Below are positions 42,865 through 51,025 of a DNA stretch of 64,000 nucleotides, piece after piece. The position numbers and the translations under genes were made by a program. The stretch comes from Mesobacillus campisalis (GTDB lineage: Bacteria; Bacillota; Bacilli; Bacillales; Cytobacillaceae). The DNA lies in assembly GCF_000986785.1 (NCBI RefSeq), contig NZ_LAYY01000004.1, positions 1-64,000 on the forward strand. Reading direction: 5' to 3'. Every line of letters starts with the position of its first letter. Positions within the stretch are counted from its first letter, which is position 1. The notes below the pieces were generated by a model. The model was not told where the DNA came from. It was given only the letters and a program-made list of their open reading frames with translations, and ran no database searches.

Positions 42865-43812
42865 ATGGAAAAATCTCCTTATCGTGTTTTACTTTATTAT
42901 AAATACGTGACAATTGAAAATCCGGAAGAGTTTACGGCGGAGCATTTGCGTTTTTGCAAGGAGCTTGGCCTAAAGGGAAGGATTCTAGTTGCGTCTGAAG
43001 GGATAAACGGAACGGTTTCCGGAACCTACGAGGCGACAGAACAATATATGCAGGCAATGAAGCAGGACTCCCGATTTGCGGATATGGTCTATAAAATCGA
43101 TGATGCCGAAGATCATGCCTTCAAGAAAATGCATGTCCGCCATCGGCCGGAACTTGTTACCTTAAGGCTGGAGGATGATGTGAATCCACTCGAGCTGACA
43201 GGTAACTACCTTGAGCCAAAAGAGTTTTATGAAAAGATGCAGGAAGAAGACACTATTGTCATTGACGCGCGCAATGATTATGAATACGACATCGGCCATT
43301 TCCAGGGAGCGATCAAGCCAGAAATCAAATCCTTCCGTGAATTGCCAGACTGGATCAAGGAAAATAAGGAAATGCTTGAAGGCAAAAAGATCCTGACCTA
43401 CTGCACTGGAGGGGTTCGCTGCGAAAAGTTCTCCGGCTGGCTGAAGAAGGAAGGCTTTGACGATGTTTCCCAGCTTCATGGCGGAATCGTGACGTATGGC
43501 AAGGATCCTGAAGTAAAAGGCCAGTTATGGAATGGGCAATGCTATGTGTTTGATAACCGCATCAGTGTTCCAGTCAATCGGGTCGAGCACGTGGTGGTCG
43601 GAAAAGATTACTTCACCGGAGAACCATGTGAGCGATATGTCAATTGCGCAAACCCGGAATGCAACAAGCAAATCCTCGTATCCGAGGAAAACGAACACCG
43701 CTATCTAAGAGGCTGCAGCCACGAGTGCCGGACACACCCAAGAAACAGGTATATCGCCGAGCATAACCTGACAGAAGAAGAAGTAGCTTCCCGTCTGGAA
43801 AAAATCAGGTAA
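42865..43812 (+). CDS. trhO: rhodanese-domain tRNA uridine(34) hydroxylase
   Basis: The 315-residue protein is the UPF0176/YceA-YbfQ family: an N-terminal domain with [14 protein letters not shown] and [13 protein letters not shown], a rhodanese domain with [15 protein letters not shown] and active-site Cys180 in [16 protein letters not shown], and a C-terminal zinc-type cysteine cluster (CANPECNKQ, later [13 protein letters not shown]). TrhO makes 5-hydroxyuridine at the tRNA wobble position using O2. ATG 42865 follows AGGTGGTAG. The product length matches the family. Its leader contains a terminator-like hairpin, and a REP-like repeat follows the stop. Confidence 0.95.
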   Translation: MEKSPYRVLLYYKYVTIENPEEFTAEHLRFCKELGLKGRILVASEGINGTVSGTYEATEQYMQAMKQDSRFADMVYKIDDAEDHAFKKMHVRHRPELVTLRLEDDVNPLELTGNYLEPKEFYEKMQEEDTIVIDARNDYEYDIGHFQGAIKPEIKSFRELPDWIKENKEMLEGKKILTYCTGGVRCEKFSGWLKKEGFDDVSQLHGGIVTYGKDPEVKGQLWNGQCYVFDNRISVPVNRVEHVVVGKDYFTGEPCERYVNCANPECNKQILVSEENEHRYLRGCSHECRTHPRNRYIAEHNLTEEEVASRLEKIR

Positions 43813-43838
43813 ACAGGGGGACGGTTCTGCTGCTTCAC
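43812..43838 (+). repeat. REP-like short repeat (GGGGACGG motif)
   Basis: ACAGGGGGACGGTTCTGCTG followed by CTTCAC abuts the trhO stop codon. Confidence 0.82.
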
Positions 43839-43908
43839 ATGGCGGTTCAGAGGACACAATTGGTTTGTTGTTCACAAGTTGGACACGGGTTTTTCAAAAA
43901 AGCCGAAG

Positions 43909-43989
43909 AATTGATGCAATTCTTGCGATAATTGAAGCATAACTGTCGATAATTAATGCAATTCTCCCGGGAATTGATGCAATCAAGCC
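43909..43989. repeat. 21-bp tandem repeat
   Basis: Units begin at 43909, 43930, 43951 and 43972, exactly 21 bp apart, each starting AATT-x-A-x-GCA; the last is partial. Units 1, 3 and 4 share AATTGATGCAAT with at most one change. The stretch 43839-44303 contains this array, a terminator at 44069 and AT-rich sequence; open frames across it are low-complexity and not supported. Confidence 0.85.
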
Positions 43990-44068
43990 AAAACAGGGTG
44001 GCCCGGCGTGAACGAAACCGGCAATTCCCCAATTTTCTTGGTGAAAGACACTATATAAATTCACTAGC

Positions 44069-44104
44069 AGGCAGCCAGTCAAAAATCTGGCTGCCTCTTT
44101 CTTT
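44069..44104 (+). terminator. orphan or trhO-distal terminator
   Basis: AGGCAGCCAG (44069-44078) pairs with CTGGCTGCCT (44087-44096), followed by CTTTCTTTT. No gene directly precedes it. Confidence 0.8.
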
Positions 44105-44303
44105 TGAAAAGTGCCATTACAGTCAAAATCAATACAAAAAATGCAAAAATAAGAGGAAAAGTGAAAAAGGAGGAGATACAAAAAGAAAATGCAGAATAAT
44201 CAGATATAATGGCTGAATTCAGCGAAATTAGACGTTTGTCTTCAAGTAAATTATCTTTTATAGTAGTGGCAAACATAAGATTTCACCTTAGGAGGGATGC
44301 TGC

Positions 44304-44468
44304 TTGGAAGATTATTGTGTCTTTTGTGGTGGGGAACTCCCATCCTGGCAAAGGGACAGTCCCTCATGTCAGAACTGCAGGGTTGCGATCAGCCAGGGAG
44401 CTTATCCGGGCGACCTTTATGGTGACAATGACGAATTTGACTATGAACCGTTAAATTACGATCGATAG
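44304..44468 (+). CDS. tiny zinc-finger-like protein, 54 residues
   Basis: From TTG 44304 the frame encodes EDYCVFCGGELPSWQRDSPS after the initiator, then CQNCRVAISQGAYPGDLYG and an acidic Asn/Asp/Tyr tail. The two C-x-x-C pairs indicate a zinc ribbon. AGGAGGG lies 7 nt upstream. It is 50 nt before another small gene with a strong binding site, suggesting a mini-operon. No family was recognised. Confidence 0.7.
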   Translation: MEDYCVFCGGELPSWQRDSPSCQNCRVAISQGAYPGDLYGDNDEFDYEPLNYDR

Positions 44469-44518
44469 ACGAAGCATAACGAAGTCTTCGTAATAAATTC
44501 CTGAAGGAGGAGTTCAAA

Positions 44519-44683
44519 ATGGCCGCAAAAGGTGGACGCAGGCGCAAGAAGATCGAACGGTTTCTTCAGAAAGAATTTCATCGATTAAGGGGCAATCTTC
44601 AAAATGAGAGCCTTACTGCCAACCACATCAAAGAACACACCAGAAAGCCCGAATTACAGGAAACCCCTCTCAATGCTCTGTGA
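44519..44683 (+). CDS. tiny basic protein, 54 residues
   Basis: ATG 44519 has GAAGGAGGA about 8 nt upstream. The product begins AAKGGRRRKKIERFLQKEFH after the initiator and ends ELQETPLNAL. It is strongly basic at the N-terminus and helical, with no hydrophobic segment; nucleic-acid binding is possible but not shown. A strong terminator follows 54 nt after the stop. Confidence 0.7.
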   Translation: MAAKGGRRRKKIERFLQKEFHRLRGNLQNESLTANHIKEHTRKPELQETPLNAL

Positions 44684-44736
44684 GGACAATCCTGTTAATA
44701 GGATAATAATAAGGCTGTGGCCGCGGATAAAAACAG

Positions 44737-44777
44737 AAAAAGGTTCAGTGAGTCTTTAAAAACTCACTGAACCTTTT
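44737..44777. terminator. bidirectional terminator
   Basis: A perfect 16-bp stem (AAAAGGTTCAGTGAGT at 44737-44752, ACTCACTGAACCTTTT at 44762-44777) lies between convergent genes, three nt from the minus-strand stop. Confidence 0.93.
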
Positions 44778-44779
44778 TA

Positions 44780-45601
44780 TCATTCATCAGGATTCCTGAG
44801 CGATTCGTCCGGTCCCATTAAGAACGGGGCACGAAATGGGGGGCGGATATTACCTTGGGAAGATAACCAGGGAACCTGAACGGCGCAGCTTGCCGGCCTT
44901 CGGTTCCAATGGCGGGCAATGATCCAGGCTATAAAGCTGATACCAATCAAAATGCCTTCCAGTGAAAAGATATACCAAGGATAAGGCCCGAGAATATCCA
45001 AAATACTGTGACTGTTTGGCTTATGTCGCAAAAACCAGTAGTTCCCTTCGGACACTCTGTTCATGAACAAAATGGCCGGCAAAAGCAGATTAATAAACCC
45101 GACTATCTTAAGAACAGACATGAAGGAGATAAAATATCCCTTGGCCCAGACAAAGTATAAGGTGACCCATACAACCATCATATGGCTATAGAAAAAATGG
45201 AAAAAACGAAAATGCGGAAAACCGTAAGTCAAGGCAGGTGTGATGATGGCCTGTGTCGCACCTGCCAGGGCAAGGAAGAATAAAATTTCAAATACAAATC
45301 TGTTTTTTGTCAGCAGCAGGATTACGCTCAGGATGACGGCAATATTGCATAATTCGAGCGGCAGGGACCGGCCGAGCGTCCACAGTCCATGCTTGTACAT
45401 CCAGAAATGATTTACTGCTTCAAATAAAATAAACGAACAAGTGATCAGGATTTCACTTTTCCTCCACTGGCCCTCCCTCAATATGTTTCTGCAGAAGAAA
45501 AGGGCTGAAATGACCAAAAAAAAGACCCCCAACACAGCGAAATGACTAACAGAAAACATATTGAATCTTAACAATGTATTACTGTCTCCAAACCAATCCA
45601 C
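44780..45601 (-). CDS. TIGR02206 (YwaF-like) membrane protein
   Basis: The 273-residue protein has six or seven helices with the family pattern FSVSHFAVLGVF, NHFWMYKHGLWTL, SLPLELCNIAVILS, FFYSHMMVVWVTLYF and LGPYPWYI. This fits TIGR02206/YwaF, integral membrane proteins of unknown function. GTG 45601 is chosen because GGAGGG lies about 9 nt upstream and the N-terminus MDWFG fits the family; the open frame extends to 45667 into a REP-like repeat without a binding site. Confidence 0.88.
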   Translation of the reverse strand: MDWFGDSNTLLRFNMFSVSHFAVLGVFFLVISALFFCRNILREGQWRKSEILITCSFILFEAVNHFWMYKHGLWTLGRSLPLELCNIAVILSVILLLTKNRFVFEILFFLALAGATQAIITPALTYGFPHFRFFHFFYSHMMVVWVTLYFVWAKGYFISFMSVLKIVGFINLLLPAILFMNRVSEGNYWFLRHKPNSHSILDILGPYPWYIFSLEGILIGISFIAWIIARHWNRRPASCAVQVPWLSSQGNIRPPFRAPFLMGPDESLRNPDE

Positions 45602-45660
45602 ATTTACCACCCTCCGATAAAGGATGAACATAAGATTTCCAAACCAGGAAGTTTTTATGC

Positions 45661-45689
45661 GAAGCAAGGGGACGGTTCTGCTGCTTCAC
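45661..45689 (+). repeat. REP-like short repeat (GGGGACGG motif)
   Basis: GAAGCAAGGGGACGGTTCTG followed by CTGCTTCAC lies upstream of the divergent YwaF-like gene. It is a full-length copy of the family. Confidence 0.82.
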
Positions 45690-45768
45690 TACTTGATGGA
45701 ATGCTCCCGCAAAGTAACAGGTAAGGACCGGTACTCATTGTGTGTGGTTTCAAAACACATATCAAGGG

Positions 45769-45805
45769 AAAAGCCCCTCCTGTAAAAAATACAGAAGGGG
45801 CTTTT
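45769..45805. terminator. bidirectional terminator, end of the siderophore operon
   Basis: AAAAGCCCCTCCTGTA (45769-45784) pairs with TACAGAAGGGGCTTTT (45790-45805) with one mismatch, nine nt from the last gene stop. Confidence 0.92.
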
Positions 45806-45813
45806 AACGGAAA

Positions 45814-46821
45814 TTATTTTTTTAGCAGCAAATACACAAAATAAGGAGCCCCGATGAAGGATACCATGACTCCGGCCGGTACTCCGCTGGGTTCAATGAT
45901 GTTCCGTCCCAGTGTGTCTGCGAATAATAGGAGCCAACCGCCAAGGAGAACCGCAACTGGAATGAACAATTGGTTCCTCGGCCCTACTAGGGCTTTTGCG
46001 ATGTGCGGTGCCATTAATCCGATGAAGCTGATTCCTCCGGTGACGGAAACAGCGGAGGCGGCCAAGGCAACCGCCGTTAAAAGCATATGGATTCGTTCGC
46101 GTTCAACCGAAACGCCAACGCCAATGGCAGCCGGCTCGCTTAATCCAAGGAGATTCAACCGATTGGCTTTATATAAAGTAAAAGGAACGAGTACAACCAA
46201 CCAAGGCAGAAGGGCCCAAATAAACGGCCAGTCTGTGCCCCAAATATTTCCTGCCAGCCATTTGGCAATAAAATCGACTTTGGTGCGGTCGGAAGCTGAA
46301 ATAAGAACAATCATGGCTCCTGAAAGGGCCAAGGAAAACCCAACCCCAATGAGCACTAAACTAACTGGCTGCAATCCTGCATTTTTACTATAGGCAAGCA
46401 CATAAATAAAAAAAGCCGTAAGGACCGCTCCTCCAAAGGCAACGAGCGGAAGAAGGTACACAAAAGATCCTGCTTCAATCGGGAAGAACAAAAAGAATAC
46501 GGCAATCGCCACACCTGCACCCGCATTAATCCCGATAATGCCAGGATCGGCTAGGTCATTCCTTGTAATTCCCTGTAAAATGGCCCCTGATAGGGCTAGT
46601 GCCATCCCGGCTAAAAGGGTAATCAGAATGCGCGGCAAGCGCACGGAATATAAAACAAATTCCTCTTTAAACGTCCCTTGCCCCATCAGAGTAGGCAGAA
46701 GCCTGTCATAGGATAGAGAAGAATATCCTAATCCCATACCGCCAATCATGGTAACCAGAATAAGCAGCAGGGCTATCCCTAATATAAACCGTTGTTTTTT
46801 AACTAAGACTGGATGAATCAT
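45814..46821 (-). CDS. FecCD-type siderophore ABC permease
   Basis: The 335-residue protein has about nine or ten helices and the BtuC/FecCD motifs VRLPRILITLLAGMALALSG, GITRNDLADPGIIGINAGA, and GGISFIGLMAPHIAKALVG (the cytoplasmic coupling helix that contacts the ATPase). The second permease of a heterodimeric Fe(III)-siderophore importer, it overlaps the upstream permease by 4 nt (ATGA). It is the last gene of the operon. The closest Bacillus relatives by layout are FeuC/YfhA/FhuG-type proteins; the siderophore is unknown. Confidence 0.93.
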   Translation of the reverse strand: MIHPVLVKKQRFILGIALLLILVTMIGGMGLGYSSLSYDRLLPTLMGQGTFKEEFVLYSVRLPRILITLLAGMALALSGAILQGITRNDLADPGIIGINAGAGVAIAVFFLFFPIEAGSFVYLLPLVAFGGAVLTAFFIYVLAYSKNAGLQPVSLVLIGVGFSLALSGAMIVLISASDRTKVDFIAKWLAGNIWGTDWPFIWALLPWLVVLVPFTLYKANRLNLLGLSEPAAIGVGVSVERERIHMLLTAVALAASAVSVTGGISFIGLMAPHIAKALVGPRNQLFIPVAVLLGGWLLLFADTLGRNIIEPSGVPAGVMVSFIGAPYFVYLLLKK

Positions 46822-47816
46822 GTAAAGGCTCTTCCTCCTTTCCGGACAATGATCAGGAAGAAGGGCAGTCCCAGTATGGCTACAATGGCGACGACTGGAG
46901 TTTCGTAGGGCGAATGAATGGTCCGGCCCACTGTATCGGCAAACAGCATAAATGTGGCGCCGATTATCGCCGACATCGGCAGGATGTAACGGTAGTCGGT
47001 TCCAACCATCATACGAACGATATGGGGAATCATAAGGCCGACAAAGGCCATGTTTCCGACCAAAGCAACCGATGCTCCAGCCAGCATGATAATCACGATA
47101 AAAAGAATGCCTTTTATTTGTGGGATCCTTTGCCCCAGCCCAACGGCCACTTCTTCATTCAGACTCAGGATGGTAAGCTGCCTGGAAAGCAAAAGCGATA
47201 CTAGAATCCCAATCAAAATAAATGGAACAATTATTTTTAGCTGGCCCCATGTTGTGCCAATCATTCCTCCTGCCGTCCACATCGAGACATCCTTGGAGAT
47301 TTTAAAATAAAGGCCGACTCCTTCCGCGACTGCATACAAAAAAGCGGATATGGCTGATCCAGCCAGTACAATCCTGAGCGGAGAGAATCCGCCTTTTTTT
47401 ATCGCGCTTATTCCAAAGACCAGAAGGGCCCCCAGGGCGGCGCCAATAAAACACGCCACGGTCGTAACAAAGTAATTGGCTGAAGGAAGCAACGCAATAC
47501 TTATCGCCAAAGCGGCATTAGCGCCGGCTGTCAATCCTAGTAATCCAGGGTCTGCAAGAGGATTTCTTGTCATCCCTTGCATGACGGCTCCTGAAACGGC
47601 AAGAGCAGCCCCCACGAAAATGGCTGCAATACCACGTGGCAGACGGATTTCCCGAATAATGGACATTTTATCCCCGGAAGCGGACGTGGCAAGTGCGAGC
47701 CATACATCTTTCACAGTCATATCCGCGGCTCCCAGTGTCATGGCGGCTGCAAACATGCCCAAAAATACGAGACTTCCGGCTATTAATTTTTGAGGAAAAG
47801 AAAAATGTATGTTCAT
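46818..47816 (-). CDS. FecCD-type siderophore ABC permease
   Basis: The 332-residue protein is homologous to its partner: IREIRLPRGIAAIFVGAALA, VMQGMTRNPLADPGLLGLTA, and GNMAFVGLMIPHIVRMMVGTD. AAAGGA precedes the ATG. It lies 62 nt downstream of the binding-protein gene, with a strong hairpin in the gap, so permease levels may be lower than binding-protein levels. Together with its partner it would form the membrane channel of the importer. Confidence 0.93.
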   Translation of the reverse strand: MNIHFSFPQKLIAGSLVFLGMFAAAMTLGAADMTVKDVWLALATSASGDKMSIIREIRLPRGIAAIFVGAALAVSGAVMQGMTRNPLADPGLLGLTAGANAALAISIALLPSANYFVTTVACFIGAALGALLVFGISAIKKGGFSPLRIVLAGSAISAFLYAVAEGVGLYFKISKDVSMWTAGGMIGTTWGQLKIIVPFILIGILVSLLLSRQLTILSLNEEVAVGLGQRIPQIKGILFIVIIMLAGASVALVGNMAFVGLMIPHIVRMMVGTDYRYILPMSAIIGATFMLFADTVGRTIHSPYETPVVAIVAILGLPFFLIIVRKGGRAFT

Positions 47817-47845
47817 TTTGAATAGTCCTTTAGTAGAATAGGGAA

Positions 47846-47872
47846 ACAGGAATTCTAATAAAGAATTCCTGT
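47846..47872 (-). promoter_or_regulatory. intercistronic hairpin
   Basis: ACAGGAATTCT (47846-47856) and AGAATTCCTGT (47862-47872) form a perfect 11-bp stem with a 5-nt loop. On the minus strand it is followed by only TTCCC, so it is more likely a 3'-end stabiliser or a partial terminator than a full one. Confidence 0.7.
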
Positions 47873-47878
47873 TTTGCC

Positions 47879-48802
47879 TTAGTTGCCCAAGAAAGATTTC
47901 CTGATGAACTCCAATTGCTTTTCAAGTGTGACTGGGTCACTGAAGGAGGCTCCTTCGCCATTCATTTCGAAAACACGGTTATTTTTGACGGCTGGAGTGT
48001 TTTTATAGGTTTCTGTTTCCTGGAAGGAAGTATCGGCATCCGAGTATTTGCTTAAAATCACATAGTCCCCGGCATACTCGGGGAATACCTCAGCAGATAG
48101 GGCAAAATAGCCTGATTCCAATGCGACTTCTTTTACCTTTTCAGGCATAGGCAATTTCATCGCCTGATATAAAATTTCCGTGCCGCGGGCCCAGTTGTCC
48201 CCGAACACATAAAGGTCTTTGCCATAGCTTTCCATCACCGAAACGGTCGCATCGTGGCCAATTTTCGCCCGAATTTCTTCTCCGGCTTCCTCTGCACGGG
48301 TTTTAAAGTCCTCTGCCCATTCCCGTGCTTCTTTTTCCTTGTTTAATAGCTTGCCAATTTCGATATGTTGTGTCAGGTAATCTACTTTTCCCCATGTGTA
48401 AGTAACCGTGGGAGCGATTTCACTTATCTTATCAAGGTTTTTAATCGTGGACAGCCCAATGATTAAGTCGGGTTCCAACTCTATGATCTTCTCCAGGTTT
48501 TCATCTGACACTTCCTCAACATCCTTTAATTCTTCCGCAAAGGTTGGATTGTTTTTGGACCAGACATCTACTCCGACGATATTCACTCCCAAGTCAATCA
48601 CATTTCCCGTGAACCCTGAAAGCAGGATCACTCTTTGCGGGTCTGCGGGAACCTCAATAGGCCCTGTTTCAGATTGGTATGTAATGAATTCCGGTTTTTC
48701 CTCTTTTGGAGCAGAACTTGATGCCTTTTCACTTGTACCTTGGCTGCAGGCACTAATAAGCAGAACCAGCGTGAGCATAAAGAGCAGGGATATTTTTTTC
48801 AT
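47879..48802 (-). CDS. iron-siderophore ABC substrate-binding lipoprotein
   Basis: The 307-residue protein has a lipoprotein signal (MKKISLLFMLTLVLLISAC, lipidated Cys19) followed by a Ser/Glu-rich tether and a class III binding-protein fold: PADPQRVILLSGFTGNVIDLG, IIELEPDLIIGLSTI, APTVTYTWGKVDYL and NRVFEMNGEGASFSDPVTLE. It would capture Fe(III)-siderophore outside the membrane. AAAAGGAG precedes the ATG. Its start overlaps the end of the ATPase gene by 50 nt, an unusually long overlap. Confidence 0.93.
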   Translation of the reverse strand: MKKISLLFMLTLVLLISACSQGTSEKASSSAPKEEKPEFITYQSETGPIEVPADPQRVILLSGFTGNVIDLGVNIVGVDVWSKNNPTFAEELKDVEEVSDENLEKIIELEPDLIIGLSTIKNLDKISEIAPTVTYTWGKVDYLTQHIEIGKLLNKEKEAREWAEDFKTRAEEAGEEIRAKIGHDATVSVMESYGKDLYVFGDNWARGTEILYQAMKLPMPEKVKEVALESGYFALSAEVFPEYAGDYVILSKYSDADTSFQETETYKNTPAVKNNRVFEMNGEGASFSDPVTLEKQLEFIRKSFLGN

Positions 48803-49601
48803 GTTGTTGTTTTTCTCCTTTTAAAAGATTGTAAGTGATGCACATTGGTTTATTCGTTCTAGGGTCTCTCCCAATGACCGCATCGATCTGGAAAACCTCA
48901 CGGAGCACTTCAGGGACGATGACTTCCGCGCAAGTTCCTGCTTTCACCATTTCTCCATCCTTAAGGGCGATGATATAGTCGGCAAACCGGGCCGCCTGGT
49001 TCAAGTCATGAAGGACCATAATGATGGTGCGCTGCTGTTCACGATTCAGCCTCTGCAATAATTCCAGAACCTCCAGCTGATGCGCCATATCCAGATAGGT
49101 TGTCGGTTCATCAAGAAAGATGATGTCCGTTTCCTGGGCTAGAGCCATTGCAATCCAGACCCGCTGCCGCTGTCCTCCTGATAAGGCATCAACCGGACGG
49201 AACTTGTACTCAAGAGTTCCTGTCACTTCCAACGCCCAGTCAATAACCTCATAATCCTTTTTCGTCAGCCTTCCAAAGCCATTTTGATAAGGAAAGCGAC
49301 CATACGACACCAGTTCTCCAGCGGTTAAACCGGCGGCACCTTCAGGGGTTTGGGGAAGAATGGCCATTTTTTTGGCAAGGATCTTGGTGTTTTCTTTCGA
49401 AATATCTCTTCCGTCCAACAGAACGGAGCCGGACTGATGTGAAATAATCCGGGTAATGGCCTTTAGCAATGTGGATTTGCCGCAGCCATTGGAACCTATA
49501 ATCGTCGTGATCTTCTGGTCGGGAATCTGGACACTGAGATGTTTGACAATCATGACATCGCCATAGCCAACGCTCACATCATTCGTCAACAGTCGGACCA
49601 A
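48753..49601 (-). CDS. iron-siderophore ABC ATP-binding protein (FecE/YusV type)
   Basis: The 282-residue ATPase has Walker A GSNGCGKST (36-44), signature LSGGQRQRVWIAMALAQ, Walker B IIFLDEPTTYLD, typical of FecE/FhuC, and the H-loop MVLHDLNQAARFADY. It ends PMCITYNLLKGEKQQ plus about 17 residues that overlap the next gene. It is the first gene of the minus-strand operon, with a Fur box just upstream and AGGAGG near the start. Bacillus YusV serves several siderophores, so this ATPase might also energise other importers. Confidence 0.93.
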   Translation of the reverse strand: MVRLLTNDVSVGYGDVMIVKHLSVQIPDQKITTIIGSNGCGKSTLLKAITRIISHQSGSVLLDGRDISKENTKILAKKMAILPQTPEGAAGLTAGELVSYGRFPYQNGFGRLTKKDYEVIDWALEVTGTLEYKFRPVDALSGGQRQRVWIAMALAQETDIIFLDEPTTYLDMAHQLEVLELLQRLNREQQRTIIMVLHDLNQAARFADYIIALKDGEMVKAGTCAEVIVPEVLREVFQIDAVIGRDPRTNKPMCITYNLLKGEKQQHEKNIPALYAHAGSAY

Positions 49602-49626
49602 ACAGAAACACCTCCTTAATTATAAT

Positions 49627-49641
49627 TGAAAATGATTATCA
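49627..49641 (-). promoter_or_regulatory. Fur box of the siderophore operon
   Basis: TGAAAATGATTATCA differs from TGATAATNATTATCA at one position. It lies about 26 nt before the ATPase start, so Fe-loaded Fur would block transcription. Confidence 0.85.
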
Positions 49642-49817
49642 GTATCATTACTGCATTCAATATAATTCGTGAGGGGGTTAACTGTCAATCTGAAAAACAA
49701 CAAAATTTTAAAAAAGTTGGATAAAGTCCCACAGCCGTCAAAAAAAATTCGAATTTTAACTCTGAAGGATTTTTAAAGATTCATATTGAAATCGATAACA
49801 AAATAGATTATCTTAAT

Positions 49818-49832
49818 TGATAATGATAATCA
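49818..49832 (+). promoter_or_regulatory. Fur box of the YcgT-like reductase gene
   Basis: TGATAATGATAATCA differs from TGATAATNATTATCA at one position, 30 nt before the reductase start. It is a separate box from the one at 49627, so each divergent promoter has its own site. The A/T-rich stretch between contains both promoters. Confidence 0.85.
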
Positions 49833-49862
49833 TTTACGACTAAAGGTTAGGAGCGGATAGAG

Positions 49863-50909
49863 ATGGGAGAGAAGGATATTTTCGATGTGACCATTATAGG
49901 CGGGGGACCAGCCGGGTTGTATTCGGCTTTTTACAGTGGTCTCAGGGAAATGAAAACGAAACTCATTGAATATCAAAACCATTTGGGCGGAAAACTTCAT
50001 GTCTATCCTGAAAAAATGATTTGGGATGTCGGGGGACTAACGCCTCTTCCTGGAGCAAAACTGATTGAACAGCTGGTCGGCCAAGGGTTAACCTTCGGGC
50101 CGGAAGTGGTGCTGAATGAAAAGGTTGAATCAATTTCCCGCCAGCATGATGGTTTATTTGTGCTGACAGGAGCATTTGGGCAAAAGCACTATTCAAAAAC
50201 GGTGATTGTGGCTGTGGGCAGTGGGATCCTCAAGCCGAAAAAGCTGGAAATCGAAGGGGCAGGGCGCCATGAAGCAGAAAATATTCATTACACGGTACAA
50301 TCCTTTAAGCGGTTCAAGGATAAAGTTGTGATGATATCCGGCGGTGGAAACACGGCCATTGACTGGGCGAATGCGTTGGAGCCCATTGCCAAAAAGGTGT
50401 ATATCACATACAGGAAAGAATCTCTAGCCGGCCATGAAGCACAGATCTCACAGTTAATGAACAGCACAGCAGTCTGCCTGCCGAAGAAATCAATCACCAA
50501 ACTGATCGCTTGCGATAACCATAAAGGGATTGCACAAGTTGAATTGACGGATCATGCAACAAGCCATGTTACATACTTCGATATTGATGAAGTCATCATC
50601 AGCCACGGCTATGAACAAGACAGCAGTTTACTTAAAAAAAGTGAATTGGATATGGCGCTGGTCGATGATTTTTATATAGCCGGGAATTCGTTCTGTGAAT
50701 CCTCCGTAAAAGGGATTTATGCAGCGGGAGATATTTTGAAATTCGACGGAAAACTAAATTTGATCGCCGGCTGTTTCCAGGATGCTGCCAATGCCGTCAA
50801 TAAAGCCAAACAGTATATCGAGCCCGGAGCCAATAAAACAGCCATGGTCTCATCCCACAATGAAGTATTTCAAGAACGAAATCGGGAACTAGTAAAAGAA
50901 CTGCTGTAG
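49863..50909 (+). CDS. FAD-dependent reductase, type-2 ferredoxin-NADP reductase-like (YcgT/IruO)
   Basis: The 348-residue protein has an FAD-binding GGGPAGLYSAFYSGLR motif near residue 12, a second dinucleotide site with SGGGNTAIDWANAL (for NADPH), and the C-terminal AAGDI motif. There is no CxxC redox pair, so it is of the ferredoxin-NADP reductase type, not a thioredoxin reductase. In B. subtilis ycgT is Fur-regulated, and in S. aureus IruO releases iron from siderophores or haem. Here it is divergent from a siderophore importer and has a Fur box, so reductive iron release is the likely role. The gene starts with GGAG upstream and ends beside a REP-like repeat. Confidence 0.92.
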   Translation: MGEKDIFDVTIIGGGPAGLYSAFYSGLREMKTKLIEYQNHLGGKLHVYPEKMIWDVGGLTPLPGAKLIEQLVGQGLTFGPEVVLNEKVESISRQHDGLFVLTGAFGQKHYSKTVIVAVGSGILKPKKLEIEGAGRHEAENIHYTVQSFKRFKDKVVMISGGGNTAIDWANALEPIAKKVYITYRKESLAGHEAQISQLMNSTAVCLPKKSITKLIACDNHKGIAQVELTDHATSHVTYFDIDEVIISHGYEQDSSLLKKSELDMALVDDFYIAGNSFCESSVKGIYAAGDILKFDGKLNLIAGCFQDAANAVNKAKQYIEPGANKTAMVSSHNEVFQERNRELVKELL

Positions 50910-50936
50910 AGCAGGGGGACGGTTCTCCTGCTTCAT
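50909..50936 (+). repeat. REP-like short repeat (GGGGACGG motif)
   Basis: AGCAGGGGGACGGTTCTCCT followed by GCTTCA directly follows the reductase stop. AGCAGG and CCTGCT form a 6-bp stem, showing the palindromic character of the family. Confidence 0.85.
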
Positions 50937-51025
50937 TACGGGGATTGAGCTTCTTTTATTTCTCAATTTAATTTTGCCGCAACAGCCTTAACGACTATTA
51001 CCTTCCGCCGAGTTGAAGAAAATAG

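Noticed and set aside
43847-44032. A minus-strand frame with repeated NCIN/NYR motifs
   Set aside because: The repeats are the translation of the 21-bp tandem DNA repeat, and there is no binding site.
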